Positions 11,473 through 23,299 of a stretch of DNA of 64,000 nucleotides are shown in pieces; the stretch's first letter is position 1; each line of letters opens with the position of its first letter. Position numbers and translations under genes: made by a program. The notes under the pieces are model-generated. The model saw only the letters and a list, made by a program, of their open reading frames with translations, had not been told where the DNA came from and ran no database searches. The stretch is from Heterocephalus glaber (Eukaryota; Chordata; Mammalia; Rodentia; Bathyergidae): positions 9,370,732 to 9,434,731 of the forward strand of contig NW_004624747.1 of assembly GCF_000247695.1 (NCBI RefSeq), in the 5' to 3' direction.

Positions 11473-12619
11473 GTAAGTAAAACTTAAGAAGATTGGTCAC
11501 CAAGTGTGGACTGTTCGAATCTAAAGCCACCCAGGGCCATCAGCACCTTCATCTCACAGATAGGGAAAAAGAAGCTCTTTGAACGTAGAGCGTTATAGAT
11601 CATGCTGAAAGTTGGGGAAGAAATCTCTGCTCACTTCAGGAGAAAAAGATGTCAAGGAATAAAGTGGAGATGACAGGCTCCAGTGCTCTGGTCCACTAAA
11701 CTCATCTTCATGCCTGTGCATTGCCCTTGTTCTTCTCCAGTTGGAAATCCCTCTCTTTTTGCACACTCAATTAAATCCATCTGTTAAAGTCAATGGAATA
11801 TCCACCTCCCAACAGTATGATTCTATCAGTATTCCCTAACATATCTTTATTCTCTGGACTCTAATCACTACCACACAATTTAACATTGTTATACATATCT
11901 CACCAACTCATCGATTATTTCACATAAATAAATCACACCCTCCAGATACAAAACTTCCAGATCCCACACAAAGTATCCCTTACCCAAAGTACAGCCTGAT
12001 GCATTAAGAACTTCCTTAATGGATAGTTGCTTATTAAGTTATGAGAATGAAAATAATAGCTGATATGAAGTATCAGGTATGTAGACATTTATCTGTTGCC
12101 TCACTTAACCACAGTTACCATGAGGCATAAATATGTGAGTTATCCCCATTTTATGGACAAGGAAACAATCTCAATTGTGTCTTGCTCATGAAACACTGAG
12201 AGCAAGACATAGCAAGAGCTGGATCTCTCTAAGACCAAAGCCTAATATATAAACTAGCATATTATAGTACCTGTAATGGCAAGTAAACTTACCTTAAAAT
12301 GAAAACTTCCTTCCACAGACAAGAATGTGAGCTTAGTGGGGTTGGTGTGACCATCACTGCATGGTTCAGAGACTAGTCTAGACAGAAATGCTCTTGGTTT
12401 AGGTGGTGAGGAATTAGTGAAATGATATGTGGGTACACGTGAAGCATTATGTTCCCAGAAAGTATATTGTTGAACCTCATGGAATGAGAACAGATAGAAT
12501 CAAACAGAATCACATAGTCCTCCATCTTACCTCCCAGGAAGCATTAGTACTCTGTGAAGTATACTCAGTAAGTTTTGCTAGAACACAAAAAAATAGATCA
12601 GGCCTTGTCTGTGGAATTG

Positions 12620-13377
12620 GATCATTTTTATTTTTTAATTTTATTTTATTGGTACATTTTAGGTATGTAATACAATGACATTCATCATTGGAAATTTGCA
12701 CCTTTACATAATCTCTCTTGGTTCTTATTTTTTCCCCATTCCCCTGCCCTCCCTTCAACCCCTCCATCCCTCCCTATTTACAAAGACTTTGTTTCCATGT
12801 TTTCATTTTCTCATATTAATTTCATTCCCTTCTTTCCTTTCCCCTACCTCTCCCACTTCCCCTTCCCCTTTGCCCCTTTTCTTCCTATTTCACATTATCT
12901 ATTATACCTTTTAGTCCTAATTTACACTTTCAGTTTCTCACACTAGAGAAACTATTTACTATTTACACATATGTGTCCTATTTATTTCACTTAAGAATAT
13001 TGCCTCAATGTGCATCCATTTAGCTATAAATGTCTCTAATTTTTCATTTTTTATGGCTGAGTAGTACTCCGTTTTACTTTTTAAAAACCGCATTTTCTTT
13101 ATCATCCCCAGTTGATGGGCACTTGGGCTGCTCCCAAGCTTTAGCTATTACAAATTGTGCTGCTATGAACATGGGTGCACATGTATCACTGTGGTATGAT
13201 TCTTTTAATTCTTTGGGGAAGATACCCAGCAGGGGACTAGCTGGGTCAAGTAGGATTTCCAGTCCTAGTTCTTTTTTTTTTTTTTTTTTTTGGTACCGGG
13301 GATCGAACTCAGGTCCTTCCACTTGCAAGGCAGGCGGCAGAATCACTGAGCTAAATCCCTGGCCTAGATCATTTTTA
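12620..13377 (-). mobile_element. SINE-L1 chimeric retrotransposon insertion
   Basis: On the - strand a full-length tRNA-derived SINE (13364 down to 13292, poly(A) 13291-13272) is fused directly to a 5'-truncated L1 ORF2 end and 3'UTR (13271 down to 12631) that ends in an A-rich tail. One 11-bp target-site duplication, GATCATTTTTA, encloses the pair (12620-12630 and 13367-13377). I see no separate duplication around the SINE. Confidence 0.75.
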
Positions 13378-13534
13378 AATGCATTGAGAACCAATGAATA
13401 ATTTCAGTGACAAGAATGGAAACTACAAAATACATAATAAAGATTGTTTTCTTTTAAAAATACACAAGGCCTTGTATATCCAAAGTTGTTCTTCAGTCTG
13501 GTCACTGCAGGAATCCATGCACATACAATTACAT

Positions 13535-13668
13535 TTTTTTTCCATTTAGTTTATTGGTACATTTTAGGTATACAATACAGTTGCATTCATCATTGGGATC
13601 TTATACCTTTACATGATGTATCTTGGTTCTTATTTTTTCCCCATTCCCCTGCCCTCCCTTCACCTCTA
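13535..13668 (-). mobile_element. Very short L1 3'-end insertion
   Basis: About 130 nt of antisense L1 3'UTR (TTTATTGGTACATTTTAGGTATAC to CCCTGCCCTCCCTTCACC) is flanked by ACAATTACATTTTTT on both sides, a clear target-site duplication. Confidence 0.85.
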
Positions 13669-13869
13669 CAATTACATTTTTTATTCTTAATTTTAAGTAC
13701 ACAAAAGAATGCACAGTGAAATACTTTTCACCCTCAGTTCTCAGTTCCACTCCCCAGAGACAACCAATGCTATACATTTTATGAATATCCTTTCAAAGAT
13801 ATTCTCTATGTATACAAACATTTTTATATATGAGATATATTTTAATAGAATCAAAAAATAAAATTTACC

Positions 13870-14130
13870 GAGGTGCAGTTGGATGCAAGGAATAACTTCT
13901 AATAGCATAGTAGGATAACTATGGTTAGCACAATTTGACTATATCAAAATAGCTAGTAGAAAGGATGTTGACTGTTTCAAACACAAAGAAATGATCAATG
14001 TAGGAGGTGATATAGTTACCTTGACCTTATCATTATATATTATATACAAATGTCACAATGTTACCCCGTTTTGACAAGAGATGCCCCAAATTACTCTCAA
14101 CCCCATAAATTGCTATGTGTCAACAAAATT
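13870..14130 (+). mobile_element. Older L1 3'UTR
   Basis: Pattern of the L1M/L1P 3'UTR: CAAAATAGCTAGTAGAAAGGATG, CACAAAGAAATGATCAATG, GATATAGTTACC, GTCACAATGTTACCCCG. Confidence 0.65.
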
Positions 14131-14429
14131 TTTTTTGAACATACAGTTTTATAGCCTGTTTTCCCATCACTGGTACTATAATATAACCATATTTCTATGT
14201 CAACAAGTAGACATCTACTACATCTTTATAGTTTTGTATATATAATAATTTTTTACTAAAAATACACAAATCAACGTGTAATGCTAGATGAAATATCACA
14301 AAGTGAACATGCACTGGTGCCCAGCCCTCAAGTCAAGAAATCGTGTGGGGGATTGTTTCTTTCCTTACAAACCCTATACTTGGTGGGGGTGAGGGGCCTT
14401 GTCTTGTGACACTGGCCAGGACCATTAGT

Positions 14430-15060
14430 ACAGTTGAATAAAAGTGGAGGCAGCAGGTACCCTTGCTTCATCCTCAAGGGTATGCTTTAGAGGGAAAGCT
14501 TTGAATATTTCATCATTAAATATTTGCCATTGATTTCTTGTAGATAGCCTTTGCCAGACTAATAAAATTTCTTTCTATTTCTAGGTTTCAAGGATTGTAT
14601 ACCACAAGTAGTTTTTTAATTGTATCAGGTGTTTTTTCTGCAACTACTGAGATGATTGTATTATTTTTTCTTTTCTCTTTTTTAACTATCAACACAGTGA
14701 ACTATACTGACTTGGTTTTGAATGTTAATTTAATCTTTCATTCTTGGAGTAAGCTCAGCTCTGACAAGAGATACTCAAAATTCCTCTCTAACATGGCTAT
14801 ATTAACTTGTATTCTCAGTACTGTATTAGAATGTGTGTTTCCTAACCCTGCCTCAAACCAGCACTTGTTTATGTAATATATTCTTTTAATGTGTGTCAAT
14901 TTTTGTTTTAAACTGAAGTTTTTCAGATAATAGTGAGGCTGAGCATGGCTATTTATATTTACTCTTTTATAAATTACCTGCTTGTATTTTATACCATATC
15001 TCTTTTCAGTAGTTTCCCTTGCTGTATGTATAGAAATCATTTATACATTATGTAACTCTC
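14430..15060 (-). mobile_element. Old L1 ORF2 (RT region), antisense
   Basis: On the + strand it reads as reversed ORF2: GGTACCCTTGCTTCATCCTC, AGATAGCCTTTGCCAGAC, TTTTCTGCAACTACTGAGATGATTG. No intact frame. Confidence 0.65.
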
Positions 15061-15266
15061 TTTTTTCAGCCTAATACATTTTTAATTTGTCAATGGTTTT
15101 AAATTTTGAGGCCAAATTTGTCAATGTTTGTGTTTCTCTTCATTTCTTTTTAAAGAATTACTCAGTAACTGAAGTTTAAAAGCTATTTCATTATCTTCTA
15201 ATACCTTTATAGTTTTGTCTTTTACCTCCTTTTTTTCTTTCTTTTTGTTGTTTTGTTTTGATGGTA

Positions 15267-15440
15267 GTAGTAGTAGTAAGTAGTAGTAGTAGTAGGAATT
15301 GAACCCAGAGCTTCAATCATGATGCTAGGCAAGTGCTCTACCACTGAGCTACATCCTCAGTCATTTCTGTAAGAAAAGGTCTCACTAAGTTTCCCAGGCT
15401 GCCTCAAACTTGCGATCATCCTGCCTCAGCTTCCCCTTTT
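15267..15440 (-). mobile_element. ID/B1 SINE, antisense, with TAG repeat
   Basis: A (TAG)n stretch leads into GAATTGAACCCAGAGC...CTCTACCACTGAGCTACATCC and an antisense B1 half (GGTCTCACTAAGTTTCCCAGGCTG). Confidence 0.75.
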
Positions 15441-15934
15441 AAAAGTCACTTCTATAGTCACTCAGTATCCTCTTATTGACCAGCCTTGACTCCAAATGAC
15501 TCTGAAATCATTTCAAAAACTGAATATATTTCAAAGTAACATGGTATTATATGGCAAAATAAAGTAAAACATTGTGAAATAGATGTTTTAGTACCTTTTT
15601 AGATGTTTTTCCTTAATGCTAAGATTTTATACTTCTTAGGATATTGGGAGTTGCCGTAGTATCTGAAGAAAATTTCAACTAGGAAGTTTTATAAATGCTT
15701 TGCTGGTATTGCAGAAAAAAAATATTAATCTACATTTTAGTCAAGATTCTTTACATACCATGTGATAGAACTTTAGCTCAAAATTGGTATAGGCAAATTA
15801 GTACTTTTTTGGCTCCTGTAGCTAAAAAAATTCCAGGAACATACTTCCTTCTGGCATGACTAAATCTAGAATTCTTATTGAACTAAGTAGACAAAAGAGC
15901 TTCAGACTACCATGTTATCTCAGAACCAGAGGAG

Positions 15935-16292
15935 CTGGACATGGTGGCACAGGCCTATAATCCCAGCACTCTGGAAGGCGGTGGTAGGAGTAACCCAAAT
16001 TTGTAGTCCAGCCTAGGCAACTTAGCAAAGCCTTGTCTCAAAATCTAAAAAACAGAATTTTGGGGCCAAGGATTTAGCTCAGTGGTTCCGCTGCCTGCCT
16101 CTCAAGCGCAAGGACCTGAGTTCGATCCCCGGTACCAAAAAAAACCAAAAAACAGAATTTCAAAATGCTGGAGATATAGCTCAGTACCAAGCCCTAGGTT
16201 TAATCCTGGGGGTTGGGGGGTGGGGGGGACAGAGAGAGGGGGAGAGAGAGAGAGGAAGAAGAAGGAGGAGGAGGAGGAGGAGAGGGGAGGGC
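15935..16292 (+). mobile_element. B1/ID dimer interrupted by a younger SINE
   Basis: The B1 half (GGACATGGTGGCACAGGCCTATAATCCC) and ID half (GAGATATAGCTCAGTACCAAG) are separated by a younger tRNA-derived SINE at about 16064-16147. That SINE is flanked by AAAAAACAGAATTT at about 16048 and 16149. The dimer ends in a G-rich and GGA-rich purine tract (16209-16292). Confidence 0.8.
16064..16147 (+). mobile_element. tRNA-derived SINE (nested)
   Basis: CAAGGATTTAGCTCAGTGG, GTTCGATCCCCGGTACC and poly(A). The AAAAAACAGAATTT duplication proves insertion into the existing dimer. Confidence 0.88.
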
Positions 16293-16546
16293 TTAGTGGA
16301 AAGAAGCAGCCTTCTTTGGTTTCATCAGCATAAGAACACTAGAGCAAATCTGAATAGCCCAGCTTGGTCAGATCCACTCCTCATAAGTCATTTGTTGCCC
16401 AGGAGACAGGGAATGTTGGCTAAGCCTCAGCCATGTGCCAGATTGGAATACAGCCAATCACATTGGGTCTTACTTCGCATTCTTTCTTCTTCACTCATGT
16501 GTTACTGTGCTCTTTAAGGAAATGGTAAATATTATGCTTTTTTAAG

Positions 16547-16767
16547 CCTTTAGAAAAGTGGGAGGATACAAGCAGCTACAGCGTAATTACTTCTACACCA
16601 TCCCGGGAAAGACCAGTGAAGGAAACTGGACTGCCAAGCCAGAGTGCTACATCCCTCGCCAGGATGCTTTCCATATCTTCCGAGATCTCGTCTCTGGAGA
16701 CTTCGCCTGGCCCAAACTTATCCTTGGTGCCACTACTATCTCCTTATTCTATGGGTGTGCTGATCAG
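16547..16767 (+). CDS. SGLT-family gene, exon 8-equivalent
   Basis: The exon is 221 nt (73 full codons), with acceptor GCTTTTTTAAG and donor GTAATT. It begins FRKVGGY, contains the N-glycosylation sequon Asn-Trp-Thr at the position of SGLT1 Asn248, then CYIPRQDAFHIFRD, and ends ISLFYGCADQ. The corresponding SGLT1 end is LTLWYWCTDQ. Tyr290, Cys292, Asp294 and Gln295 are kept, but Trp289 is Phe, the sugar-stacking Trp291 is Gly, and Thr293 is Ala. SGLT1 Glu225 is Lys here. The reading frame is intact. Confidence 0.94.
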
Positions 16768-17154
16768 GTAATTAAAGATATGGTCCCTACAGTGATTGTT
16801 CTTGGGGATGGGGTCTTTGGAACATTCCCTGATTGGCAAAAGTCTCTGCAGCCACTGAGAGCTATGGCCTGTCTGCTCTCTGTGGTCAGGGCTGTTTTCC
16901 ACTTTTTACTTATGGCTAAATAATGACATTGTAAGAAATTATCTTTAAAAGCAGATTTTTCCCACAGGTTCATCTAGAATATGTCAACTCTTTACATTTT
17001 TTTTTGTCTTTCCATCATTATCTAAAATGCAGAGTTTTTTAAAAGTGGAAAATAGATGTATTTTTTGTTTTGATTATAACAGTGATACATTATTTTAGAA
17101 TGCCATTACTGTATCATGAAGTATGTCAGAATACTATCTAACTCACAGATGTGG

Positions 17155-17335
17155 TTTTTTTCTATACTGAGGATCAAATCCAGAGGTGCTATACCACTGA
17201 ACTACGTGCCCATCCTTTTTTCATTTTTTGTTTTGAGACTGGTTCTAAGTTACCCAGGCTGGGCTCAAACTGGCCCTCCTGCCTCAACTTCCCAAGTAGG
17301 TAGGATTACAGGTGCACCATCATACATGTACATCT
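17155..17335 (-). mobile_element. ID/B1 dimeric SINE, antisense
   Basis: TGAGGATCAAATCCAGAGG...CTGAACTACG followed by TTGAGACTGG...AGGATTACAGGTGCACC. Confidence 0.75.
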
Positions 17336-17507
17336 TAAAGAAAAAATGATACCATAAGCACCTATGTGACCATTACCTCAGTTAAAAATAAAACATAGCC
17401 ACCACCTTAGAATAAAAATGGCATGTCTTTACTGTTTAAAAAGTCACAATATAAAGAAAAGTTCAAAGATGAAATCACCAAGGTCCCATCAAGAAGTGAC
17501 TGGTATG

Positions 17508-17665
17508 GCTGGGTGAGATGAGGCAGAAGAATCACAAGTTCAAGGCCAAAATGGGCAATTTAGTCAAAAAAATAAAAAGGAACTAGCTAAGATGTAGCTC
17601 AGTGGTAGAGTGCTTGCCTATCATTGCAAGGCCCTGGTTTCTAATACCAGTACCACAAAAATAAG
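17508..17665 (+). mobile_element. Deleted B1/ID dimeric SINE
   Basis: A shortened B1 half is joined to an ID half, GATGTAGCTCAGTGGTAGAG, with an A-rich tail. Confidence 0.65.
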
Positions 17666-17837
17666 AAGGGGTTGTAGGAGAAGTAGTAGCTACAATATTT
17701 TGGTGAACATGCTTCTAGACACCTTTCAATACATATAAACAAGTAGAAATGTACAAATATTTTATATAAATGAAATTAGTCTATCACTGCTCTCTTTTAC
17801 CTCATGGGTTTCCTTTTACTCAAAAATACATTGCAGG

Positions 17838-17928
17838 GGTTAGGGGTGTAGCTCAATGGTAGAACACACACTTAGCATGCACAAGACCCTGGATTCAAGT
17901 CCCAGCTCTACAAAAAGTACATGTTGCA
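17838..17928 (+). mobile_element. ID-like SINE
   Basis: GGGGTGTAGCTCAATGGTAGA...CAAGACCCTGGATTCAAGTCCC, then a short A tail. Confidence 0.75.
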
Positions 17929-17931
17929 CAC

Positions 17932-18240
17932 TGTCTTAGTCACTTTTCTCATTTGCTGCGACAAAATATTTAGCACCCACAATTTAATGGAGGAGAGGTT
18001 TGTTTTGGCTCATTTTTGCAGTCCATGGTTGGCTGACTCCAAGACAGAAGTGGCATTGTAAAAGGGGCGCCAGAGGAAAGCCGCTCATGCCGTGGTGATA
18101 TAGTACCCTTCCAGATGCCCTGGGATCCACCTCTTCTAACTAGCTGTCTACAGCAAGTTACCTATAGTGCCCCACAATCGAATCATTTTGCAAACACATA
18201 AGGCTTGTGGGCCCACTTTAGATCTAAATAATAACACACA
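17932..18240 (-). mobile_element. Rodent MaLR-type LTR, antisense
   Basis: It begins CTTAGTCACTTTTCTCATTTGCTGCGACAAAATATT, the reverse of the LTR end seen at 23.2 kb (GAGAAAAGTAACTAAG). Family assignment (MT/ORR1-like) is by pattern only. Confidence 0.55.
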
Positions 18241-18412
18241 CTATATATATATTGTCACTATATAATTGTCAACATTTTCTTTTTTTTAACATTTTCATTT
18301 TTAATGGCAGTATAGTTTCTGCTATGTAATGTTCTAAAATGTATTTAACCAGTTCTCAAAGTGACAAATATTAGGTGGCTTTTAATGTTCACTATTAAAG
18401 ACACTGATGTTG

Positions 18413-18572
18413 GCCAGGGATTTAGCTCAGCGGTTTCTAGCTTGTAAGTTAGAAAATCATTCATTAAAAACTATACATTAGGGCTGGCGATTTAGCTCAG
18501 TGGCACCACGCCTGCCTTGCAAGCACAAGGTCCTGAGTTCAATAGCCTGCACCAAAAAAAAAAAAAAAAAAC
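18413..18572 (+). mobile_element. Truncated plus full tRNA-derived SINE
   Basis: A 30-nt fragment, GGCCAGGGATTTAGCTCAGCGG, lies about 40 nt before a full copy at 18482-18572 with poly(A). Confidence 0.8.
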
Positions 18573-18999
18573 CCAAAAGCAAAAATTATACTTTAAAACT
18601 TAATGCTAGTGTAAACACTACATGTCAATTTTTAGAGCAAATTCCAAGCAGCATATTAACTGAGTGTTTCAAGAGGCATGAAAGGTTAACCATAATGAGC
18701 TAAACACTCAGATTCAGAAATTAGGTAGATAGCCACCAACAAAAAAAGAGAAAGAAAGAGATAAATCTGCAGGCAAACAGAAATAAAATAATAAAGACCA
18801 TGGCAGAGATTAATTAAGTCAAAAGTAAAAAGGTAGAGATGTTAATAAAACCAAAAGATTATAATGTAAGTTGTTGTTATACTGTTAATGACAAGAAAAA
18901 ATATGTATTTGTTTGATACAGCAAATATTTTCTATCAGTGGTTGGTTGAATCCCCCAAAGCAGAATCTGCAGACAGAGAACCAACTGCACAACTATACC

Positions 19000-19765
19000 C
19001 AACATAGTTGAATCTTCAAAGTGTGATGCTAAATAAAGGAAGCTAGACACAAAAGGTTATATACTGCATGATTACATTTGTATAAAATTCAACACATGGA
19101 CAATACTAAAATATATGACACAATTACTTTTTAAAAGAAAGGAAGAAATAAAATAGTCACCAAAGCAGTCATTGCTAGAGTGAGGGAAGAGTTTAAAGTT
19201 TAAAAGAGGTGGGCCGGGGATTTAGCTCAGTGGTTTCTCCACCCGCTGCACAAGTGCAAGGCCCCGAGTTCAATCCCTGGTACCAAAAAAAAAAAAAAAA
19301 AACAGGCATGCATAGCAACATTATCCACAGCAACAAAAGGTGGAAACAACCCAAATGTCCATCAGTGAGTGAATGGGTAAACCAAATGTGTATCCATATG
19401 TTAGAATATTATTCAGCCATAAGAAAGAATGAAGTACTCCTACATGTCGCAACTTAGATGAATCTAAAAAATGCTATGTTAAGTGAAAGAAGCCAAAAAC
19501 AATGGTCACCTATTCGATGATTCGTTTTATATAAAATATCAAAAATAAGCAAATTCATAGAGATAGAAATCACATTAGTGCTTGCCAGGAAAAGAGAGAG
19601 GAATAATGGACAATGATTACTTAATGGATATGGGTATTCTTCTGGGGTGATGAAAATGTTTTGAAACTAAAGAAAGGTAGTGATTGTACAACACTGTGAA
19701 TGCATGTAATCCTTCACTTTAAAATGGCTAATTGGATTTTATGTGAATTTCACCTTAATTTTTTA
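19000..19765 (+). mobile_element. L1M 3' end split by a SINE
   Basis: Classic L1M end: GGAAACAACCCAAATGTCC, TATTATTCAGCCATAAG, GAATGAAGTACTCC, TGTACAACACTGTGAATGCA. It is preceded by related 3' sequence and split by a SINE at 19213-19303. Confidence 0.7.
19213..19303 (+). mobile_element. tRNA-derived SINE
   Basis: CCGGGGATTTAGCTCAGTGG...GTTCAATCCCTGGTACC plus an 18-nt poly(A). Confidence 0.88.
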
Positions 19766-20164
19766 AAAAGTTACACGGAAATTTCTGTGGCAGGATGAAG
19801 GGTTCCATTTCTTGATTTGGATGATGGTTACACTGTATGCTATCTAATGTGCCACATAACTGTGTATTTTTAATGTACTTTTCTGTGCTATATCAGCATA
19901 AATTGGGTTTAAACATTATGTGGAAGAAAAGCATGCCAAATAGCTAACCCAAGTTTGAAAATGAAGAGCAAAAGGGCTAAACTTGTCCTACAAGATATTT
20001 AAAAAATAGTTTATACTACCAAGAATAGACACATAGACTAATGGAATAAAATAAAAGGTACAAAGAAAAATGTAAATACTTATGAGGCTCCACAAGTCAA
20101 TAGGGGAGCTACTAACTCTTCAATGAGATTAGAAAAATCAGCTTACTTTTCGAGTAACAAAACT

Positions 20165-20552
20165 TCATCCCCTAACTAGCTGCCATAGTTTGGATCTTGA
20201 ACGTCCCCTGAATGCCCTTGTGCTGAAGGATTGATCTTCAGCCTGTGATACTATCATAAAGTGGAACTCACAGAAGGTAAGGCCCAATGGAAGAAAGTTC
20301 ATTGAGGGGCATGCCCTTGATATATGGACCCTGACCCTCCTCCTCTTTCTGTTGCTTCCTGGCAGCAATGAAGTGAGCAGCTTCATCCACCATATGCTCC
20401 TGCCATGGTATTCTGCCTCACCATAGACGCCCCAACAGGCCAATTGACAATAGACAGAAACCTCCAAAACTATGAGCCAAAATAAACTTTCCTTTTTAAA
20501 TTTGGTTATCTTAGGTATTTGTTGCAGTAATGGAAAGCTGACTAACACACTA
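20165..20552 (+). mobile_element. Rodent MaLR-type LTR
   Basis: TAGTTTGGATCTTGAACG...GAGCCAAAATAAACTTTCC...GTTGCAGTAATGGAAAGCTGACTAACAC is the MaLR LTR pattern, including its own AATAAA. The interior shows no gene. Confidence 0.65.
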
Positions 20553-20859
20553 ACACTCTTATAAAGATAGACTTCAGGTGAATTTAAATTGCACTTCTCT
20601 GATAACTCTCTGATACATATTTATTGGCATTTACATTTAAATTTTTTCCTATAAATTGCCTGTCACTATCTTTTGTCCATATTTCTGTTAGAGCTCCTTT
20701 TTCTTGTTGATTTTGTTGTTAGTCTTTTGTCCATGAGAAACATTTATAATAATCTCCTTTAATCTGTCATCTGGAAACTTTGTCTTTGATATTCTTTGTT
20801 AAAAAGTCCTTCTATGTAAAGTGATCAATACAGTTTGTACTTTCTCCCTGTCTAAAACA

Positions 20860-21470
20860 TACTCTCTAACAGAGAGTTATCAGAGAAGTGCAATTTAAAA
20901 TCATGAGACTGGCAAACATTAGAAAGAATCATGATGCCAAGTCTTAGGGAGGTTACAGATGTCTGTAAACCCTTGTATACTTTTGGTGGACGTATAGATT
21001 AGTTCAGTCTGTTCTGGAGGGTGATCTGCCGGGATTTAATAAAATTTAAGCCAAGTGTGATGGCACACACTTGTAATCACAGCACTTGAGAGCTTGAGGT
21101 AGGAGGATCTCCATGAGTTTGAAGACAGCCTGGGCTAGATAGTGAGTTCAATGCCAGCCTGAACTACATAACAAGACCCTGTCTCAATCAATAAATAAAA
21201 AAATTAAGTATACTGTGCTCTGTTACCTAGCAGTGATGACCCCTAGAGTCTACCTAAAATGTCTTCACACAAGTTCATGAAGGACTATATATGAGATGTT
21301 CATCACCATATTTATTGTGTTGCTGTAAAGTTTGTAAATGAAATGAGAGGGATAATACTGTACAGTGCTGTGTAGCAGCTAGAAACAGTAGGCTACATGT
21401 ATATACAACATGTTGATAGATCTGTAAAATCTACCAAGAAAAACAAGAATCAAAATGAGATTTAGAACAC
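20860..21470 (+). mobile_element. Old L1 ORF2 end with B1 insertion
   Basis: AAATCATGAGACTGGCAAAC, CCTTGTATACTTTTGGTGG, then CACCTAGCAGTGATGACCC. Split by a B1-like SINE at 21052-21200 (TGATGGCACACACTTGTAATC...CAAGACCCTGTCTCAA). Confidence 0.6.
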
Positions 21471-21559
21471 AATACATGGCTAGTCTCTGAAATGTATCCA
21501 TTTTTTGTTTGTATCCAGTCCCATCTATTTATTGTGGGGTTTTTGTTTATTTTGTTTTG

Positions 21560-21645
21560 TTTGGGCACAGTGTTTTCTTGGCTGGAGATTAAACCCAGGA
21601 CCATGCTAAGCATACCCTCTGCCACTGAGCAAATCCCTATGTATT
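21560..21645 (-). mobile_element. ID-like SINE, antisense
   Basis: GAGATTAAACCCAGGACC...CTCTGCCACTGAGCAAATCCC. Confidence 0.65.
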
Positions 21646-21821
21646 TTCATTGTGCCACTTTAGAAATTTTTTTAATCTTTCTATACTTTTCTTTTCAACT
21701 TCTCTATAATAATAACTTGAATAGTTTCCCCTGAAATTCTGCTTCTGGCAATAGGTAAACTATATTTCCTGAACTACCTTCCAATACAAATTCCTAGGAT
21801 ACTGGATAAAATATAAAAAGT

Positions 21822-22025
21822 CTCTCTCTCTCTCTCTCTCTCATTTATTTTGCATTACTGGAGATTGAACCCAGAGCCTTCACACTGGACTATATTCCTA
21901 GCCTTTTTTATTTTTTATTTTGAGACAAGTTCTCACTAAGTTGTCCAGGCTGGGCTCAAACTGTGATCCTCCTGCCTCGGCCTCCTAGAATTCTGGGATT
22001 ATAGGCATGTGCCACCATGCCTGCC
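21822..22025 (-). mobile_element. CT repeat and antisense ID/B1 dimer
   Basis: A (TC)n tract at 21822-21842 precedes GAGATTGAACCCAGAGCC and the B1 half ATTATAGGCATGTGCCACC. Confidence 0.75.
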
Positions 22026-22371
22026 CAAGCTTGGTTTTTAAAGGTTTAGATTTAAGCAGCATGGTATAAACAGTAGAAAGGCTCTAAGTTAATGAGTGAC
22101 AAAAAATAAATCCTCTGTGTAGAGCTTAAGGTCTTGAAAATCTATAGCCTCATTGAAATGATACACTAGGAAAAAATCTGCCTACCACCAGAGAGAAAGA
22201 ACAACAGCAAAAAAAAGTGCCTGGAGGTGAATTACAGGAAGTGAGAATTCTACTCTACAGTTTAATTAAACTGTGTGGCGAATCCCATGTGAAAAATGAA
22301 CATAAACTCATCCAACATTTGTTATGACCAGTCAGCTGTGGTGACAGATTCTCTCTGTAGGATGTACCCCA

Positions 22372-22684
22372 GCAATAGTTTGAATGTTTATGTTCCCTCC
22401 AAAATTCACATTGAAATTTAATCCCCATACAACATTATTAAAAGGTGAGGCTTATAAGAGGTGATTAGACAATGAAGGTCCTGCTCTCATAAATGGGATT
22501 AGTGCTCCATCCCTTCAATCATGCAAGGATAGTGTTCAAGGCTTTATCTTGGAAGCAGAGACAAAACCTTTATCAGGCATGGAATCTGTTGCCATCTTAA
22601 TCTTACACTTTCTAGCCTTCAAATCTGTGAAAAATAAATTTCCATTGTTTATAAATTTCTCAATCAAAGCCATTTTGTTATAGG
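22372..22684 (+). mobile_element. MLT1-like LTR
   Basis: AATAGTTTGAATGTTTATGTTCCC, AATGGGATTAGTGC, AAATAAATTTCCATTGTTTATAA, CATTTTGTTATA follow the MLT1 consensus. Confidence 0.65.
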
Positions 22685-22689
22685 AACAT

Positions 22690-23217
22690 GTTATGACTTG
22701 TATCTAGAGGTCTCCCAAAAGCCTCATGTGCTCATGGATGAGGCTTTTTAGAGGTGGCTGGCCCTAGGGTGTGTGAATGTGGATTAAGGGTGTGATATAT
22801 ATATTTTTAAATTTTTTTTTCAGTACCAGAGATCAAACTCAGGACCTTGTGCTCACAAGGCAGGCAGGCACCTCTGAGCTAAATTCCCCGCCCCTAAGGG
22901 TGTGAAATTAGGATTAAGGGTGTGGATAATGGAAGCCCCACCCTGAATGTTGGTGGTACCACCCAAAAGGTAGCAAATGGAATGAAAGAGAAAGATGGAG
23001 GTCAAGCTACAGCTCACTGCTTGCTGCCTTCTGCCTGAAACTCCATGGACTATTTCTCCTCTGTGATAGCCCTCTGACATACCACCTTGCCTTGGAGCCA
23101 CCTGACTATGGACTGAAATCTCTACAAACTATGAGTCAAAATAAACCTTTCCTCCTTTAACTTCTCAGTGTTAACTATTTTGTCTCAGCAATGAGAAAAG
23201 TAACTAAGATATGACAG
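22690..23217 (+). mobile_element. Rodent MaLR-type LTR with SINE insertion
   Basis: The start GTTATGACTTGTATCTAGAGG and the end TCAGCAATGAGAAAAGTAACTAAGATATG define it. An antisense tRNA-derived SINE at 22808-22895 is flanked by TAAGGGTGTGA. Confidence 0.7.
22808..22895 (-). mobile_element. tRNA-derived SINE, antisense
   Basis: Poly(T), CAGTACCAGAGATCAAACTC, then GAGCTAAATTCCCCGCC. The duplication TAAGGGTGTGA lies on each side. Confidence 0.85.
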
Positions 23218-23299
23218 GAACAAATTATGACAACCCTCAACTAAGGTCTTTCAAGATTCTCATAAACAAATTCCTGATCAGTTTGAGCTACTAACCCCA

